Source: Bradyrhizobium cytisi
GTDB taxonomy: Bacteria > Pseudomonadota > Alphaproteobacteria > Rhizobiales > Xanthobacteraceae
Assembly (NCBI RefSeq): GCF_008123515.1
Contig: NZ_VSSR01000018.1
Location: 1 to 64,000 of the forward strand
Direction: 5' to 3'
Length of the DNA stretch: 64,000 nt
Of the stretch, positions 1 through 8,618 are shown in pieces. The notes under the pieces were generated by a model. The model did no database searches. It was not told the DNA's origin and worked only from the letters and a program-made list of their open reading frames with translations. The number at the start of each line of letters is the position of its first letter. Position 1 is the first letter of the stretch. The position numbers and the translations under genes were made by a program.

Positions 1-138
1 GGCCCTCCGTCCCAGACAGGTCGAAAGGCCTTGAATCACATCCATAAACTCCGGGGAATCACTTTCGGGCATCCCATAGCCCACAAGGGGAGAGGGTGCA
101 TCCGTGTCGCGGATAAATAAAAAACAAAGGCGGAAACA

Positions 139-903
139 ATGCCAAGGATCGATCGGGATGGGGTTGCCATCCATTACGAGGTTCATGGCGACGGGCCGCC
201 GCTGCTGCTCACCCACGGCTATTCCTCGACCTCGGCGATGTGGCACGGCCAGGTCGATGCGCTTGCGAAGGATCACAAGCTCGTGCTGTGGGACATGCGC
301 GGCCACGGCCAGTCCGATTATCCCGATGATCCCAACGCCTATAGCGAAGCTCTCACCGTCGGCGACATGGCGGCGATCCTCGATGCGGTCGGCGCCAGGC
401 GCGCCATCATCGGCGGACTGTCGCTCGGCGGCTACATGTCGCTCGCGTTTTTCCGCGCTCATCCAACGCGCACGCAAGCGCTGCTGATCGTCGACACCGG
501 CCCGGGCTTCAAGAAGGACGACGCGCGCGAGGCCTGGAACGCGCGTGCGCTCGCCACCGCCGACAAGCTCGATCGCGAAGGTCTCGACATGCTGACAGCG
601 GCCACCCGCGAGCGCGCCACCGCCAGCCATCGCAACGCCAAGGGACTGGCGCTCGCCGCGCGCGGCATGCTGACCCAGCGCGACGCCAAGATGATGGAGC
701 TGCTGCCTGATATCAAGGTGCCATCGCTGATCGTGGTCGGTGCCGACGACGCGCCATTCCTGGCGGCGTCCGATTACATGGCGGCAAAAATCCCCGGCGC
801 ACAAAAAATCGTGATCCCCGCGGCCGGGCACGCCGTCAACATCGATCAGCCCAAGGCTTTTGTTGACGCCGTGGTGCCTTTCCTGAAGAACTTGCCGGGA
901 TAG
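139..903 (+). CDS. alpha/beta fold hydrolase
   Basis: A 254-residue single-domain hydrolase of the alpha/beta fold, probably cytoplasmic, with no signal peptide. The oxyanion-hole HG lies near residue 26 (LLTHGYSS). The nucleophile elbow GLSLGG places Ser95 as nucleophile, the acid is probably in VGADD, and His231 in the AGHAVN motif completes the triad. The overall pattern resembles esterases and 3-oxoadipate enol-lactonase-like hydrolases, but the substrate cannot be read from the sequence. The ATG at 139 is preceded by a purine-rich GGCGGAAAC. A small secreted-protein gene follows 23 bases later on the same strand. Family assignment is firm; substrate is unknown. Confidence 0.88.
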   Translation: MPRIDRDGVAIHYEVHGDGPPLLLTHGYSSTSAMWHGQVDALAKDHKLVLWDMRGHGQSDYPDDPNAYSEALTVGDMAAILDAVGARRAIIGGLSLGGYMSLAFFRAHPTRTQALLIVDTGPGFKKDDAREAWNARALATADKLDREGLDMLTAATRERATASHRNAKGLALAARGMLTQRDAKMMELLPDIKVPSLIVVGADDAPFLAASDYMAAKIPGAQKIVIPAAGHAVNIDQPKAFVDAVVPFLKNLPG

Positions 904-926
904 GCGATCATCGAGGGATCACGGCA

Positions 927-1271
927 ATGAAGCGGGCAATCCTGGCTGCGGGCGCAGCGCTTCTTTCAATGGCAGCGTCGGTGCAGGCCGAGCCGTTCGG
1001 CACGGTGCCGCTGCGCCATCCCTTCGTCGACACCTTGTCGAACAACACACCGCTGGCGTTCGGGATGGATGCGGGCCAGACCGCGCACGTCCTCGGGCAG
1101 CCCTTGCAATACGTCAAAGGGCGCCCCGGCAACGAGATCTATCTTGCGTTACGCGACATCGGCGGCAGTGGATTGGTGCCGTACCACCGCCACCGGCTGT
1201 TCCTGCAGTTCCGTCATGGACGGCTGGCAGGATGGAAGGAGGATTACGGCGAGAACTGGATGTGGGAATAG
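927..1271 (+). CDS. small secreted protein of unknown function
   Basis: A 114-residue protein with a clear Sec signal peptide (MKRAILAAGAALL, cleavage probably after SVQA), so it should reach the periplasm. The mature part contains a segment of the type F-GM-x5-VLGQP-x3-VKG followed by a short beta-rich tail (LFLQFRHGRLAGWKEDYG). This resembles the small alpha-beta repeats of BamE/SmpA-like and beta-lactamase-inhibitor-like folds, a resemblance I infer from spacing only. It has no lipobox. It lies 23 bases after the hydrolase and may be cotranscribed. I do not recognise the family. Confidence 0.7.
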   Translation: MKRAILAAGAALLSMAASVQAEPFGTVPLRHPFVDTLSNNTPLAFGMDAGQTAHVLGQPLQYVKGRPGNEIYLALRDIGGSGLVPYHRHRLFLQFRHGRLAGWKEDYGENWMWE

Positions 1272-1290
1272 GCGCGGCTGCGCCACTGCC

Positions 1291-1414
1291 TCCCCTCATC
1301 CTGAGGAGCTTGCGAAGCAAGCGTCTCGAAGGATGAAAGGCCCCCGCCGCTGCTACAGCTCGGCCTCTATCCTTCGAGACGCGCGCGAAGAGCGCGCTCC
1401 TCAGGATGAGGGGA
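1291..1414. repeat. long intergenic inverted repeat (type A)
   Basis: Two imperfect arms, 1291-1334 and 1369-1414, are reverse complements over most of their length: TCCCCTCATCCTGAGGAGC pairs with 1396-1414 and GCGTCTCGAAGGAT pairs with 1369-1382. The arms enclose a GC-rich centre. The element fills the gap between the secreted-protein gene and the broken dienelactone hydrolase. It looks like a bacterial interspersed palindrome; a transcript would form a very stable hairpin. Confidence 0.8.
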
Positions 1415-1457
1415 GAGAGCACTGATTTCGGATCGACAAGCAAGAAGGACAACCCGC

Positions 1458-2129
1458 GTGGGACAAGACATCAAGCTGACGGCGTCGGACAATTTCAAGC
1501 TGGGCGCCTATCGCGCCGATCCCGCAGGCGCGCCGAAGGGCGCGGTGGTGGTGATCCAGGAGATTTTTGGCGTCAATCATCACATCCGCTCGGTCTGCGA
1601 CCGTCTCGCAGGCGAAGGCTATGTCGCGATCGCGCCGTCGATCTTCGACCGCACCACGCCGGGCTTCCAATCCGGCTAAACGCCCGATGAAATCGCGGAG
1701 GCGCGAAAATTCGTTGCCAATCCCGATTGGGACGCGATGCTGCGCGACACGCAAGCCGCGATCGATGCGGTGAAGAGCGTCGGCCCGGTCGGCATCATCG
1801 GCTTCTGCCTCGGCGGCAGCATCGCCTTTGTCGCGGCGACGCGGCTTACCGGCCTGAAGGCCGCGATCGGCTATTACGGCGGCGCCGTCGTGCGCTTTGC
1901 AGATGAGAAACCGATGCTGCCGACGCAGCTGCATTTCGGCGAGAAGGACCACAGCATTCCCTTGACCGACGTCGAGACCGTCAAGGCGAAACGGCCTGAG
2001 GTCGAGGTCTTCATCTATCCCGGTGCGCAGCACGGCTTTCATTGCGACGAGCGGCCGAGCTATGACAAGGCCAGCTCCGAGATCGCCTGGCCGCGGAGCA
2101 TGGAATTCTTCGCCAAGCATTTGAAATAG
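1458..2129 (+). pseudogene. dienelactone hydrolase family gene with internal stop
   Basis: A dienelactone hydrolase-type alpha/beta hydrolase of 223 codons, interrupted by TAA at codon 74 (1677-1679) with no frame change. The first part (residues 1-73) carries the family start with VVVIQEIFG and the helix after it. The second part, still in frame after the stop, carries the nucleophile elbow GFCLGGS (Cys117), the aspartate of FGEKDHSIP and the histidine of GAQHGFH. All three catalytic residues therefore lie after the stop. A single base change (a Tyr codon to TAA) would explain it. Either the gene is a recent pseudogene or the base is a sequencing error; an internal ATG at 1737 could only start a fragment lacking the first strands. 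Confidence 0.85.
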
Positions 2130-2134
2130 CCGCT

Positions 2135-2261
2135 GTCATTCCGGGATGCGCCGACAGGCGCAGGCCCGGAATCCATCGGACGGCGGAGTTGGTGGCGCGA
2201 TGGATTCTCTGATGCGCAATTGCGCATCATAGCTCGCGACTTCGTCGCGCCCCGGAATGAC
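2135..2261. repeat. intergenic palindromic repeat (type B)
   Basis: The element begins with GTCATTCCGGG and ends with the complementary CCCCGGAATGAC. Internal complementary parts are CCCGGAATCCATCG and CGATGGATTCTC. Closely related copies lie at 2841-2944 and 45481-45574. It occupies the gap between the broken dienelactone hydrolase and the next hypothetical gene. Confidence 0.8.
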
Positions 2262-2349
2262 GTGAGGAGGAAGCAGGAATCGGGTGGCTGGGTCACGACG
2301 CGCGGCGATAGAGCTGGCTGATCACGCCAGTTCACGCCGGGAGAGCGTC

Positions 2350-2832
2350 ATGCAGCAGGCCAACACGAATCTCGTCATCCGCAACCCGTTCGGCACCATG
2401 GATGTGCCGGAGCCCAGCGATTCCGAAGTCATGCACTATGCCATAACCGCTACGCTGGCCGGCGATGCCGCCGATGGCAATGCGGCGCATTGGGCATCCA
2501 TTCCGACGCTCTCCGACCCGCTCGAAGGCGCCTGGGCGAGCCGCTGGAACGGTGGCGCCGACCCGACCATCGCCGGCGATACGCCGGATCAATGGAAGCA
2601 GGGCCGCGCGGAGGTCCGCGTCGTAGGCGAGCGGATTTACCTGCGGTTCGATTGGGACAACGGCCGGCGGCACGGGCTGATCGATGCTGCGCGAGAGAGC
2701 GGCAATGGCCTGATCGGGAAGTACATCAACCTGACCAATCCCGCGATCATGCGGCCATGGGTCGGGCTCGTGGTCGATGCCTCGCGGATTGATGGGTGCT
2801 TTCCGAACGGACGGCTTGATTTTCGGAGGTGA
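2350..2832 (+). CDS. hypothetical protein
   Basis: A 160-residue soluble protein with no signal peptide and no motif I recognise. It is rich in Trp and Asp, with segments WASRWNGG and FDWDNGRRHGLID in the middle and WVGLVVDASRID near the end. The frame is open further upstream, but the ATG at 2350 is preferred because the upstream codons overlap the tail of a palindromic repeat region. It is flanked by type B repeats on both sides and has no operon partner. Codon usage looks like its neighbours. Confidence 0.6.
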   Translation: MQQANTNLVIRNPFGTMDVPEPSDSEVMHYAITATLAGDAADGNAAHWASIPTLSDPLEGAWASRWNGGADPTIAGDTPDQWKQGRAEVRVVGERIYLRFDWDNGRRHGLIDAARESGNGLIGKYINLTNPAIMRPWVGLVVDASRIDGCFPNGRLDFRR

Positions 2833-2840
2833 AGCTCTCC

Positions 2841-2944
2841 GTCATTCCGGGACGTGACGAAGTCGCGGGCCCGGAATCCATCGGGCGTCAGAGTTGGTGG
2901 AGAAATGGATTCCGGGCTCGCGCTTTCGCGCGCCCCGGAATGAC
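2841..2944. repeat. intergenic palindromic repeat (type B)
   Basis: Second type B copy: GTCATTCCGGGACG at the start, CGCCCCGGAATGAC at the end, with the internal GGAATCCATCGG and ATGGATTCCGGG pair. It lies between the convergent hypothetical gene and the polysaccharide-export gene. Confidence 0.8.
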
Positions 2945-2950
2945 AGCGAG

Positions 2951-3700
2951 CTAGAACCAGCGCTCGGCGACGAACACGGTATCGCCCGGGCTGACGGGCG
3001 TGCCGAGCGGCACGACGGCGCGCATGGCGCCGCCGCCCTCGGTGTGGGTGACGGTCACCACGTCACGCTTGGCGCGCGGCGAGAAACCGCCGGCGATCGC
3101 CACTGCGCTTTCGACCGTCATGTTGGGCACGTAAGGATATTGGCCGGGCGCTGCGACTTCGCCGAGGATGAAGAACGGGCGGTAGGACTCGATCTCCACG
3201 GCGACCGACGGCTCGCGGATGTAGCCGTTGCGCAGACGCGCGGCGATTTCACCGGCGAGCCCTGCGGTGGTGCGGCCACGCGCCGGCACCGCGCCGATCA
3301 GCGGCATGGTGATGGAGCCGCCGGCGTCGATGGCGTAGCTGTTGGTGAGACCTTCCTGGCCATAGATCACGACGCGCAGCTTGTCGCCGGCATCGAGGTG
3401 ATAGGAGGCGTCGTAGCGCATGGGTGCCGCCACCATCGGCGCCGCATAGGCGACCGGCACGGGGGCAGGACCCGACGCAAAGGAATTGCTGAGCGCGGCA
3501 ATTGCGCCGCCGCCGTTGTCGGCGACGACGACCGGCTGCCGTGCGCTATAGGGCTGGCCGTAGGCCATGGCGTCGAGATCGGGACGGGACTGCACGTATG
3601 CGACAGGACCGGCGGTCTGCATGCAGCCGCCCAGGGCCAGCGCGGCGGACGCTGCCAGGATCGACCATCGAAACGCGCGTGCAACCGGCACCGGAGCCAT
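2951..3700 (-). CDS. polysaccharide biosynthesis/export lipoprotein (Wza-like)
   Basis: A 249-residue outer-membrane polysaccharide export protein of the Wza/KpsD type. A lipoprotein signal with lipobox LGGC places the acylated Cys at residue 26. The Poly_export domain starts near residue 98 (YHLDAGDKLRVVIYGQ) and runs through TMPLIGAV and the REPSV-VEI strand. A single SLBB-like segment follows (FFILGEVAAPGQYPYVPNM). It ends in a short tail after VSPGDTVFVAERWF. Full Wza is longer, so this is the short one-SLBB form. No glycosyltransferase or Wzc gene is adjacent, so the exported polymer is unknown. Convergent with the preceding gene. Confidence 0.88.
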   Translation of the reverse strand: MAPVPVARAFRWSILAASAALALGGCMQTAGPVAYVQSRPDLDAMAYGQPYSARQPVVVADNGGGAIAALSNSFASGPAPVPVAYAAPMVAAPMRYDASYHLDAGDKLRVVIYGQEGLTNSYAIDAGGSITMPLIGAVPARGRTTAGLAGEIAARLRNGYIREPSVAVEIESYRPFFILGEVAAPGQYPYVPNMTVESAVAIAGGFSPRAKRDVVTVTHTEGGGAMRAVVPLGTPVSPGDTVFVAERWF

Positions 3701-3792
3701 CCCTCGGAACGAGACAGCTCCAGTGATGCACTGGTTATGGTTAATAAAAGGTTGAGGGGGTCTTTGGCGCGAAGACGCGAACCGTACACTCC

Positions 3793-3876
3793 GTCATGCC
3801 CGGGCTTGTCCCGGGCATCCACGCTCTTGGTGCTGCACGAAAGATCGTGGATGGCCGGGACAAGCCCGGCCATGAC
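3793..3876. repeat. intergenic palindromic repeat (type D)
   Basis: The sequence opens with GTCATGCCCGGGCTTGTCCC and closes with the near-complement GGACAAGCCCGGCCATGAC, around a short centre with CATCCACG and CGTGGAT. Related copies lie at 32182-32265 and 35780-35863. Confidence 0.85.
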
Positions 3877-3893
3877 GAGAGTTTGGGTTTCGA

Positions 3894-4550
3894 TCAAGCG
3901 CTCACACCCACTCCGATGGGGCATGACACGCCGGTGCCGCCGAGGCCGCAATAGCCGGCGGGATTCTTCGCCAGATATTGCTGATGATAGTCCTCGGCGA
4001 AATAGAATTCGCCGGCCGGCGCGATCTCGGTGGTGATGGGCCCGAGACCCTTTGCAGCGAGCGCCTTCTGATAGAGCGCCTTCGACTCCAAGGCCGCTTG
4101 CTGCTGCGCGTCGGAGGTCGTGTAGATCGCGCTTCTGTACTGCGTACCGAAATCGTTGCCCTGGCGCATGCCCTGCGTCGGGTTGTGGTTCTCCCAGAAC
4201 GTCTTCAGGAGCTTCTCGTAGGAGATCTTCTTCGGATCGAACACGACCAGCACCACTTCGGTGTGGCCGGTGCGCCCCGAGCAGGTCTCTTCATAGGTCG
4301 GGTTCGGCGTGTGACCGCCAGCATAGCCGACGGCAGTCGCGTGGACGCCATCGCCGAGCTCCCAGAATTTGCGCTCGGCGCCCCAGAAGCAGCCGAGCCC
4401 GAACACGGCCTGCTCGAGGCCTGCGGGATAGGGCGGCGCGAGCTTCGCGCCGTTGACGAAATGAGTGGTCGCGGTCGGAATCGGTTGCGCGCGGCCGGGC
4501 AGCGCGTCAGCTGCGCTCGGCAGTGCGGTGGTCTTGCGCATGAACAGCAT
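3894..4550 (-). CDS. msrA: peptide methionine (S)-S-oxide reductase MsrA
   Basis: MsrA repairs oxidised methionine by reducing the S-epimer of methionine sulfoxide, with electrons from thioredoxin. The catalytic motif GCFWGAER places the sulfenic-acid-forming Cys at residue 54. Conserved GYAGG, GHTEVV and YRSAIY segments follow. The C-terminal [12 protein letters not shown] segment supplies resolving cysteines at 201 and 210. The length of 218 residues is typical of the long cytoplasmic form, and there is no signal peptide. It is transcribed away from the small membrane-protein gene upstream and has no msrB partner in the window. Confidence 0.97.
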   Translation of the reverse strand: MLFMRKTTALPSAADALPGRAQPIPTATTHFVNGAKLAPPYPAGLEQAVFGLGCFWGAERKFWELGDGVHATAVGYAGGHTPNPTYEETCSGRTGHTEVVLVVFDPKKISYEKLLKTFWENHNPTQGMRQGNDFGTQYRSAIYTTSDAQQQAALESKALYQKALAAKGLGPITTEIAPAGEFYFAEDYHQQYLAKNPAGYCGLGGTGVSCPIGVGVSA

Positions 4551-4684
4551 GATCGGATCTCCGAAAAAACAAGCTGTCGCACGCCTGAGCCAGGTGCTCA
4601 GGCGGCGTGGCTCGCGATCGAGTGGGGATATAGGTCTTTACGCGCAAAGGCGCAGCCTTGTTACGGCACCGCATGCGCGAAAGC

Positions 4685-5008
4685 TCAGTCCCTGGAATAG
4701 CCGATCAAGGGTTTCCGCGGCCGGAACAGGATCATCAGCAGAATGCCGAGAATGCCGAGGACGGCGAACACCGGCTGGTCCAGCACCAGGCGGATCACCG
4801 AGGTCCAGAGCCAGGGCGCCTTGGCCTCGACCCAGGTCCGGACGGCGGACTGGCTGGCCTGGTTGATATCGTTCCAGAACTGGCCGAATCGGGTGAAGCG
4901 CAGGGTCTGGTCGGCCACCCAGCGGGCGCCGTCATAGACCATGAAGAAGAACCCGCCGGCCAGCAGCAACAAGCCAATCAGTCGGAAAAAGCCGCGGATC
5001 ATGCTCAC
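4685..5008 (-). CDS. small inner-membrane protein, unknown function
   Basis: A 107-residue protein with two hydrophobic helices, one at residues 5-25 (FFRLIGLLLLAGGFFFMVY) and one near 76-96 (QPVFAVLGILGILLMIL), separated by a charged, probably soluble loop. A short basic tail (FRPRKPLIGYSRD) follows. This suggests a hairpin in the inner membrane. It starts with two close Met codons, and either could be used. I do not recognise the family. It lies divergent from rpsT across a 400-base gap. Confidence 0.65.
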   Translation of the reverse strand: MSMIRGFFRLIGLLLLAGGFFFMVYDGARWVADQTLRFTRFGQFWNDINQASQSAVRTWVEAKAPWLWTSVIRLVLDQPVFAVLGILGILLMILFRPRKPLIGYSRD

Positions 5009-5167
5009 CCTCTATGGTCACCCGATCGGACGACCCCAAGAACGTTGAAGAAACGCTGACGAAACGCCGTCAGCCAATAGCCGGGAGGCGGCAGAAATTC
5101 AACCTCATCAGGGCGTTACGGTCCCCTTTGGCGTGCCAGGAGCCTGCCTTTCCAGCCCCCTAAAGCG

Positions 5168-5196
5168 TTGACGGTGCCAAAGACCCCCTCTATAAG
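5168..5196 (+). promoter_or_regulatory. predicted sigma-70-type promoter for rpsT
   Basis: TTGACG at 5168-5173 and TATAAG at 5191-5196 are separated by exactly 17 bases, a near-consensus housekeeping promoter about 215 bases before the rpsT ATG. The rest of the 5009-5410 gap holds no convincing gene; it would supply a long rpsT leader. Confidence 0.6.
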
Positions 5197-5410
5197 GGCG
5201 CCAACTGGCGGTGGGCGCAATCCTGCCGCCGCTGTTCTTTGAGCAGTTGCAGGCTCTTTTGAGCCTCAGAGATGGCCGCAAGGCCTATCGCTCATGCTCC
5301 GGGAACGGCCCAGCAACCGAACACCTTAAATCCGAGCGTCGATTCCGCGGTCAAGCTGCCGGCGCTACCCGACCAAGACGCGACCGGTACCCGCAAAGGA
5401 CATTGAGACC

Positions 5411-5677
5411 ATGGCCAACACTACCTCCGCCAAGAAAGCGACGCGCAAGATCGCCCGCCGCACTGCCGTCAACAAGTCGCGCCGCACCCAGATGCGCGGT
5501 GCCGTGCGTAACGTCGAGGAAGCCATCGCGACCGGCGATCGCGCCGCCGCCGTCAAGGCGCTGGCCAACGCCGAGCCCGCGCTGATGCGCGCCGCCCAGC
5601 GCAACATCATTCACAAGAACAACGCCAGCCGCAAAGTCTCGCGCCTCACCGCGCAGATCGCCAAGCTCGCGAAGTAA
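5411..5677 (+). CDS. rpsT: 30S ribosomal protein S20
   Basis: S20 binds 16S rRNA at the bottom of the 30S body and helps early assembly. The protein has 88 residues, the usual size, and is strongly basic and helical. Typical segments are [17 protein letters not shown] at the N terminus and [16 protein letters not shown] near the C terminus. It is a single-gene unit with a good promoter and its own intrinsic terminator, directly upstream of the dnaA regulatory region. The rpsT-dnaA neighbourhood is common in Alphaproteobacteria. Confidence 0.97.
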   Translation: MANTTSAKKATRKIARRTAVNKSRRTQMRGAVRNVEEAIATGDRAAAVKALANAEPALMRAAQRNIIHKNNASRKVSRLTAQIAKLAK

Positions 5678-5753
5678 ACTCACGAAGTAAAGTTCGTCGA
5701 ACAATCCGATCGTCTCGTTCGATCGGTTGAAGCGAGCATCGCATTCGTCAATC

Positions 5754-5778
5754 AGCCCGGCTTCGCGCCGGGCTTTTT
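5754..5778 (+). terminator. rho-independent terminator after rpsT
   Basis: A perfect 8-bp stem (AGCCCGGC at 5754-5761 with GCCGGGCT at 5767-5774) with a 5-base loop runs directly into TTTTT. It lies 76 bases after the rpsT stop. Confidence 0.9.
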
Positions 5779-5833
5779 GTTGCCTGTCACAATTCATCCT
5801 TGCGGTCTTTGGGCGACCAATCTTCCGTTGGAA

Positions 5834-6284
5834 GAGTCTTGTCGTCTTCGCTATGCTATATCCGTAATTCTACCTGTCGTTGTTTTTGCCACAGCGGAAA
5901 CTTTCAGTGCAGTGCGAAAAACCCCTGCGGGGCGGGCCTAAGTTGGATTCTCGCGCGCGCGAGTTCGGCACACCGTAGTTTCCCCGGAATGCGTTTCGCG
6001 CTGGGGTTACCCTGTGAAACGCGACTCAAAAAACGATGTCTCGCTAATCACTTATCCACATAGCAGCGCCAAGCATTTGGAAAATTCGGGTGCGCGGCAC
6101 GTGCGTGACGCTTTTGTAAAAAATTTTTGGCGGTGGGGGAGTCTTTGTCACACGACGTCCGGCATTTTCGAATCTGTGCACGAATCCAGAAACTTGCTCC
6201 GGAGCCTGTGAACAACTCCCGCGCGGCGTTAACGCAGATCAAGTTTTTAATCGCCTCAAGTGTGAATCAATTCCGTTGCGAGTC
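5834..6284. promoter_or_regulatory. candidate oriC-like / dnaA regulatory region
   Basis: This is the core of a 1.27 kb gene-poor stretch between rpsT and dnaA. It holds one perfect DnaA box, TTATCCACA at 6052-6060, and one-mismatch variants at 5885-5893, 6144-6152, 6207-6215 (opposite strand) and 6261-6269 (opposite strand). Eight GANTC sites, the target of the CcrM methylase, lie at 5834, 5945, 6023, 6139, 6170, 6182, 6264 and 6280. An A/T-rich stretch runs over 6111-6130 and a palindrome GCGTTAACGC lies at 6226-6235. This fits either a replication origin or a DnaA/CcrM-controlled dnaA promoter region. Rhizobial origins are often near hemE instead, so the origin reading is inference. Confidence 0.5.
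6052..6060 (+). promoter_or_regulatory. perfect DnaA box
   Basis: TTATCCACA matches the highest-affinity DnaA-binding 9-mer exactly. It sits about 890 bases before the dnaA start, amid GANTC sites. Confidence 0.75.
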
Positions 6285-6663
6285 TTTCCGCATAGTGTAT
6301 TTCTTAAGTCGTTCGCGGCGCCCACGATCTTGAGACCAGCGCGGTTTTGGAAACGGGGCGAGCGTGCAAATCGGCGGCGGTGTGCACGTAGGCGACGCTT
6401 CAACAAGCGATTGTCGGATCAAAACCCACAGCAATGTGGGAACGGTAGCTCTTTGTCAAAATGTCTCCAAGCGGGATTTTTCTCAATCTCGCCCGCGCCA
6501 GGCGCAAATGAGGGACCTTACGAAGCTACCCCGACACGCACGATGGCGTAGCCGAACGGACGAACAGTGCAGACGGGCAGGACATCGGCGACTTCAGTCG
6601 CAGTTGTCTTCTAGGACACGCAGGACCTTGTCGTGAGCAATCACGGCAGGACGGGGAGGTATC

Positions 6664-6777
6664 ATGTCTTACGGACTCAACGCGGTATTGAAGCAAGTTT
6701 CCTTTTCCAAGTATGCCATTCTGGATCTGTCGGACATCCAGCCTCCCGCGTGTGACGCAGCGCCGAGTACGCGCTGA
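6664..6777 (+). CDS. possible 37-residue protein in the dnaA leader
   Basis: An ATG at 6664 follows a strong ribosome-binding sequence, GGGGAGGTATC, with ideal spacing. It opens a 37-codon frame ending in TGA at 6775-6777. The predicted product starts MSYGLNAVLKQVSFSKYAIL, is neutral, and has no signal or membrane segment. It lies 174 bases before the dnaA start on the same strand. It could be a small protein, a translated leader that affects dnaA expression, or chance. Nothing else in 6285-6951 looks coding; there is only a small hairpin at 6425-6440 (CCCACA-GCAA-TGTGGG). Confidence 0.35.
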   Translation: MSYGLNAVLKQVSFSKYAILDLSDIQPPACDAAPSTR

Positions 6778-6951
6778 CCTCGCGAACACCCCATCTCTGA
6801 CATCGCTGATCTGACCGCGGCGTTCGCGCCGAACGGCCGGGCTATGTCCGACGATGGTCTCGCTCGAGGTCGCGCCATTGCGGAAACCCTGATGGCAGGA
6901 ACTCTGCATGGCGCTCACAACGCAACCTTATCTCTCAAGAAAAGTTCTCAA

Positions 6952-8367
6952 ATGATGACGACATCGGAACAGGATCGCTGGTCACGCGTGAAGAGCCGGC
7001 TGCGCTCGAACGTTGGCGAAGACGTCTATACGAGCTGGTTTGCGCGCATGGATCTCGAAGGCGTGCAGGAGGAGAGCGTGCGGCTCTCGGTCCCAACCCG
7101 CTTCCTGAAGAGCTGGATCCAGGCTCATTATGCCGAGCGCGTGCTGTCGTGCTGGCAGGCCGAGATGCCGGAAGTGCATCGCATCGATCTCACCGTTCGC
7201 TCCGCGGTGCGCCCCGTGGTGCAGTCGAAGGAAGCGCCGGCGCCGGTCGAAGCGCGCCGTGCGCCTGCGCCCGAGCTGCGCTCGACGGCGACCGCGCCGG
7301 TGTCCGCCAATCATGATGCGCTCGGCGGCTCGCCGCTCGATCCGCGCCTGACCTTTGCGAGCTTCGTCGTCGGTCGGTCCAACACGCTGGCGCACGCAGC
7401 CGCGCGTCAGGTCGCCGAGGGACGCCGCGGCGATCCCGTCATGTTCAACCCGCTTTACATCCATGCCGGCGTCGGCCTCGGCAAGACGCATCTCTTGCAG
7501 GCGGTGACCTGGGCCGGCAATTCCGGTAACGAGCGCAAGGTGCTCTATCTCACCGCGGAAAAATTCATGTACGGCTTCGTCGCCGCGTTGAAGACGCAGA
7601 CGGCGCTCGCCTTCAAGGAAGCGCTGCGCGGCATCGACGTGCTCGTCATCGACGATCTCCAGTTTCTGCAGGGCAAGTCGACGCAGGCCGAGTTCTGTCA
7701 CACGCTGAATGCGCTGATCGATGCCGGCCGTCAGGTCGTGATCGCGGCCGACCGTCCGCCGTCCGACCTCGAAAGCCTGGATGACCGCGTCCGCTCGCGT
7801 CTGGCCGGCGGTCTCGTGGTCGAGATGGGCTCGCTCGGCGAAGAGCTGCGCCACGGCATTCTCAAGTCGCGCGTCGCAGCCGCCCGCACCCATCACGCGA
7901 CCTTCGAGGTGCCTGAGGAGGTGCTGACCTATCTGGCGCGCGCCATCACCCATAACGGCCGCGACCTCGAAGGCGCCATCAACCGCCTGCTGGCGCACTC
8001 GAAGCTCAACAACCGGCCGGTGACGCTGGAGATGGCGGAGCACGAGGTGCGCGACCTGATCCGGCCGCAGGAGCCGAAGCGGATCAAGATCGAGGACATC
8101 CAGCGCGTGGTGGCACGGCAGTATAATGTCAGCCGCTCCGACCTCTTGTCCTCGCGCCGGACCGCCAATGTGGTGCGTCCGCGCCAGGTGGCGATGTACC
8201 TCGCCAAGACGCTGACCCTGCGCTCGCTCCCCGAGATCGGCCGCCGCTTCGGTGGCCGGGACCACACCACGGTGCTGCACGCCGTGCGCAAGATCGAGGC
8301 ACTGGTTTCCAAGGACAATGCGCTGTCCGAGGAGGTCGAGTCGCTCAAGCGCCAGCTTCAGGAATAA
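6952..8367 (+). CDS. dnaA: chromosomal replication initiator protein DnaA
   Basis: DnaA binds 9-mer boxes at the origin, forms an ATP-dependent oligomer and melts DNA to load the helicase. The 471-residue product has the N-terminal interaction domain ([21 protein letters not shown]), a Pro/Ala-rich linker, the AAA+ domain with Walker A GVGLGKT near residue 173 and Walker B VLVIDD near 230, and the DNA-binding domain with signature [12 protein letters not shown] near 434. The paired ATG codons at 6952 and 6955 are the likely start, since homologous sequence begins there. The frame is open back to an ATG at 6844, which would add 36 residues unlike DnaA. An intrinsic terminator follows. Confidence 0.97.
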   Translation: MMTTSEQDRWSRVKSRLRSNVGEDVYTSWFARMDLEGVQEESVRLSVPTRFLKSWIQAHYAERVLSCWQAEMPEVHRIDLTVRSAVRPVVQSKEAPAPVEARRAPAPELRSTATAPVSANHDALGGSPLDPRLTFASFVVGRSNTLAHAAARQVAEGRRGDPVMFNPLYIHAGVGLGKTHLLQAVTWAGNSGNERKVLYLTAEKFMYGFVAALKTQTALAFKEALRGIDVLVIDDLQFLQGKSTQAEFCHTLNALIDAGRQVVIAADRPPSDLESLDDRVRSRLAGGLVVEMGSLGEELRHGILKSRVAAARTHHATFEVPEEVLTYLARAITHNGRDLEGAINRLLAHSKLNNRPVTLEMAEHEVRDLIRPQEPKRIKIEDIQRVVARQYNVSRSDLLSSRRTANVVRPRQVAMYLAKTLTLRSLPEIGRRFGGRDHTTVLHAVRKIEALVSKDNALSEEVESLKRQLQE

Positions 8368-8394
8368 ACGCCTAGGTACCCCTCTCTCCACCTC

Positions 8395-8433
8395 CCGCCG
8401 CCCCGGCCATGCCTGGGCGGCGGTCGCGTTTTT
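8395..8433 (+). terminator. rho-independent terminator after dnaA
   Basis: A perfect 9-bp stem (CCGCCGCCC at 8395-8403, GGGCGGCGG at 8415-8423) with an 11-base loop is followed after five bases by TTTTT at 8429-8433. It separates dnaA from dnaN, which therefore probably has its own promoter in 8434-8618. Confidence 0.75.
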
Positions 8434-8618
8434 GCCTGTAAATCGTGGGGAACTGCCCCCCGATCCCTTGAATCCCGGGGCCATCCGCGCCACCTTGCGC
8501 GACCCTGACGGCTTTGGTCATATCGGCTGGATGATCCGGCTTTCCGGGGTCTTCGGTGCCGCGGCGCGCTTTCCTCCGCCCGGCTTTTTCCATCTTTGGG
8601 GATCGGGCGAGTAGTGCA

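Noticed and set aside
6226..6250. CtrA box (TTAA-N7-TTAA) near the DnaA region
   Set aside because: The two TTAA sites at 6229 and 6247 are 14 bases apart, so the spacing does not fit.
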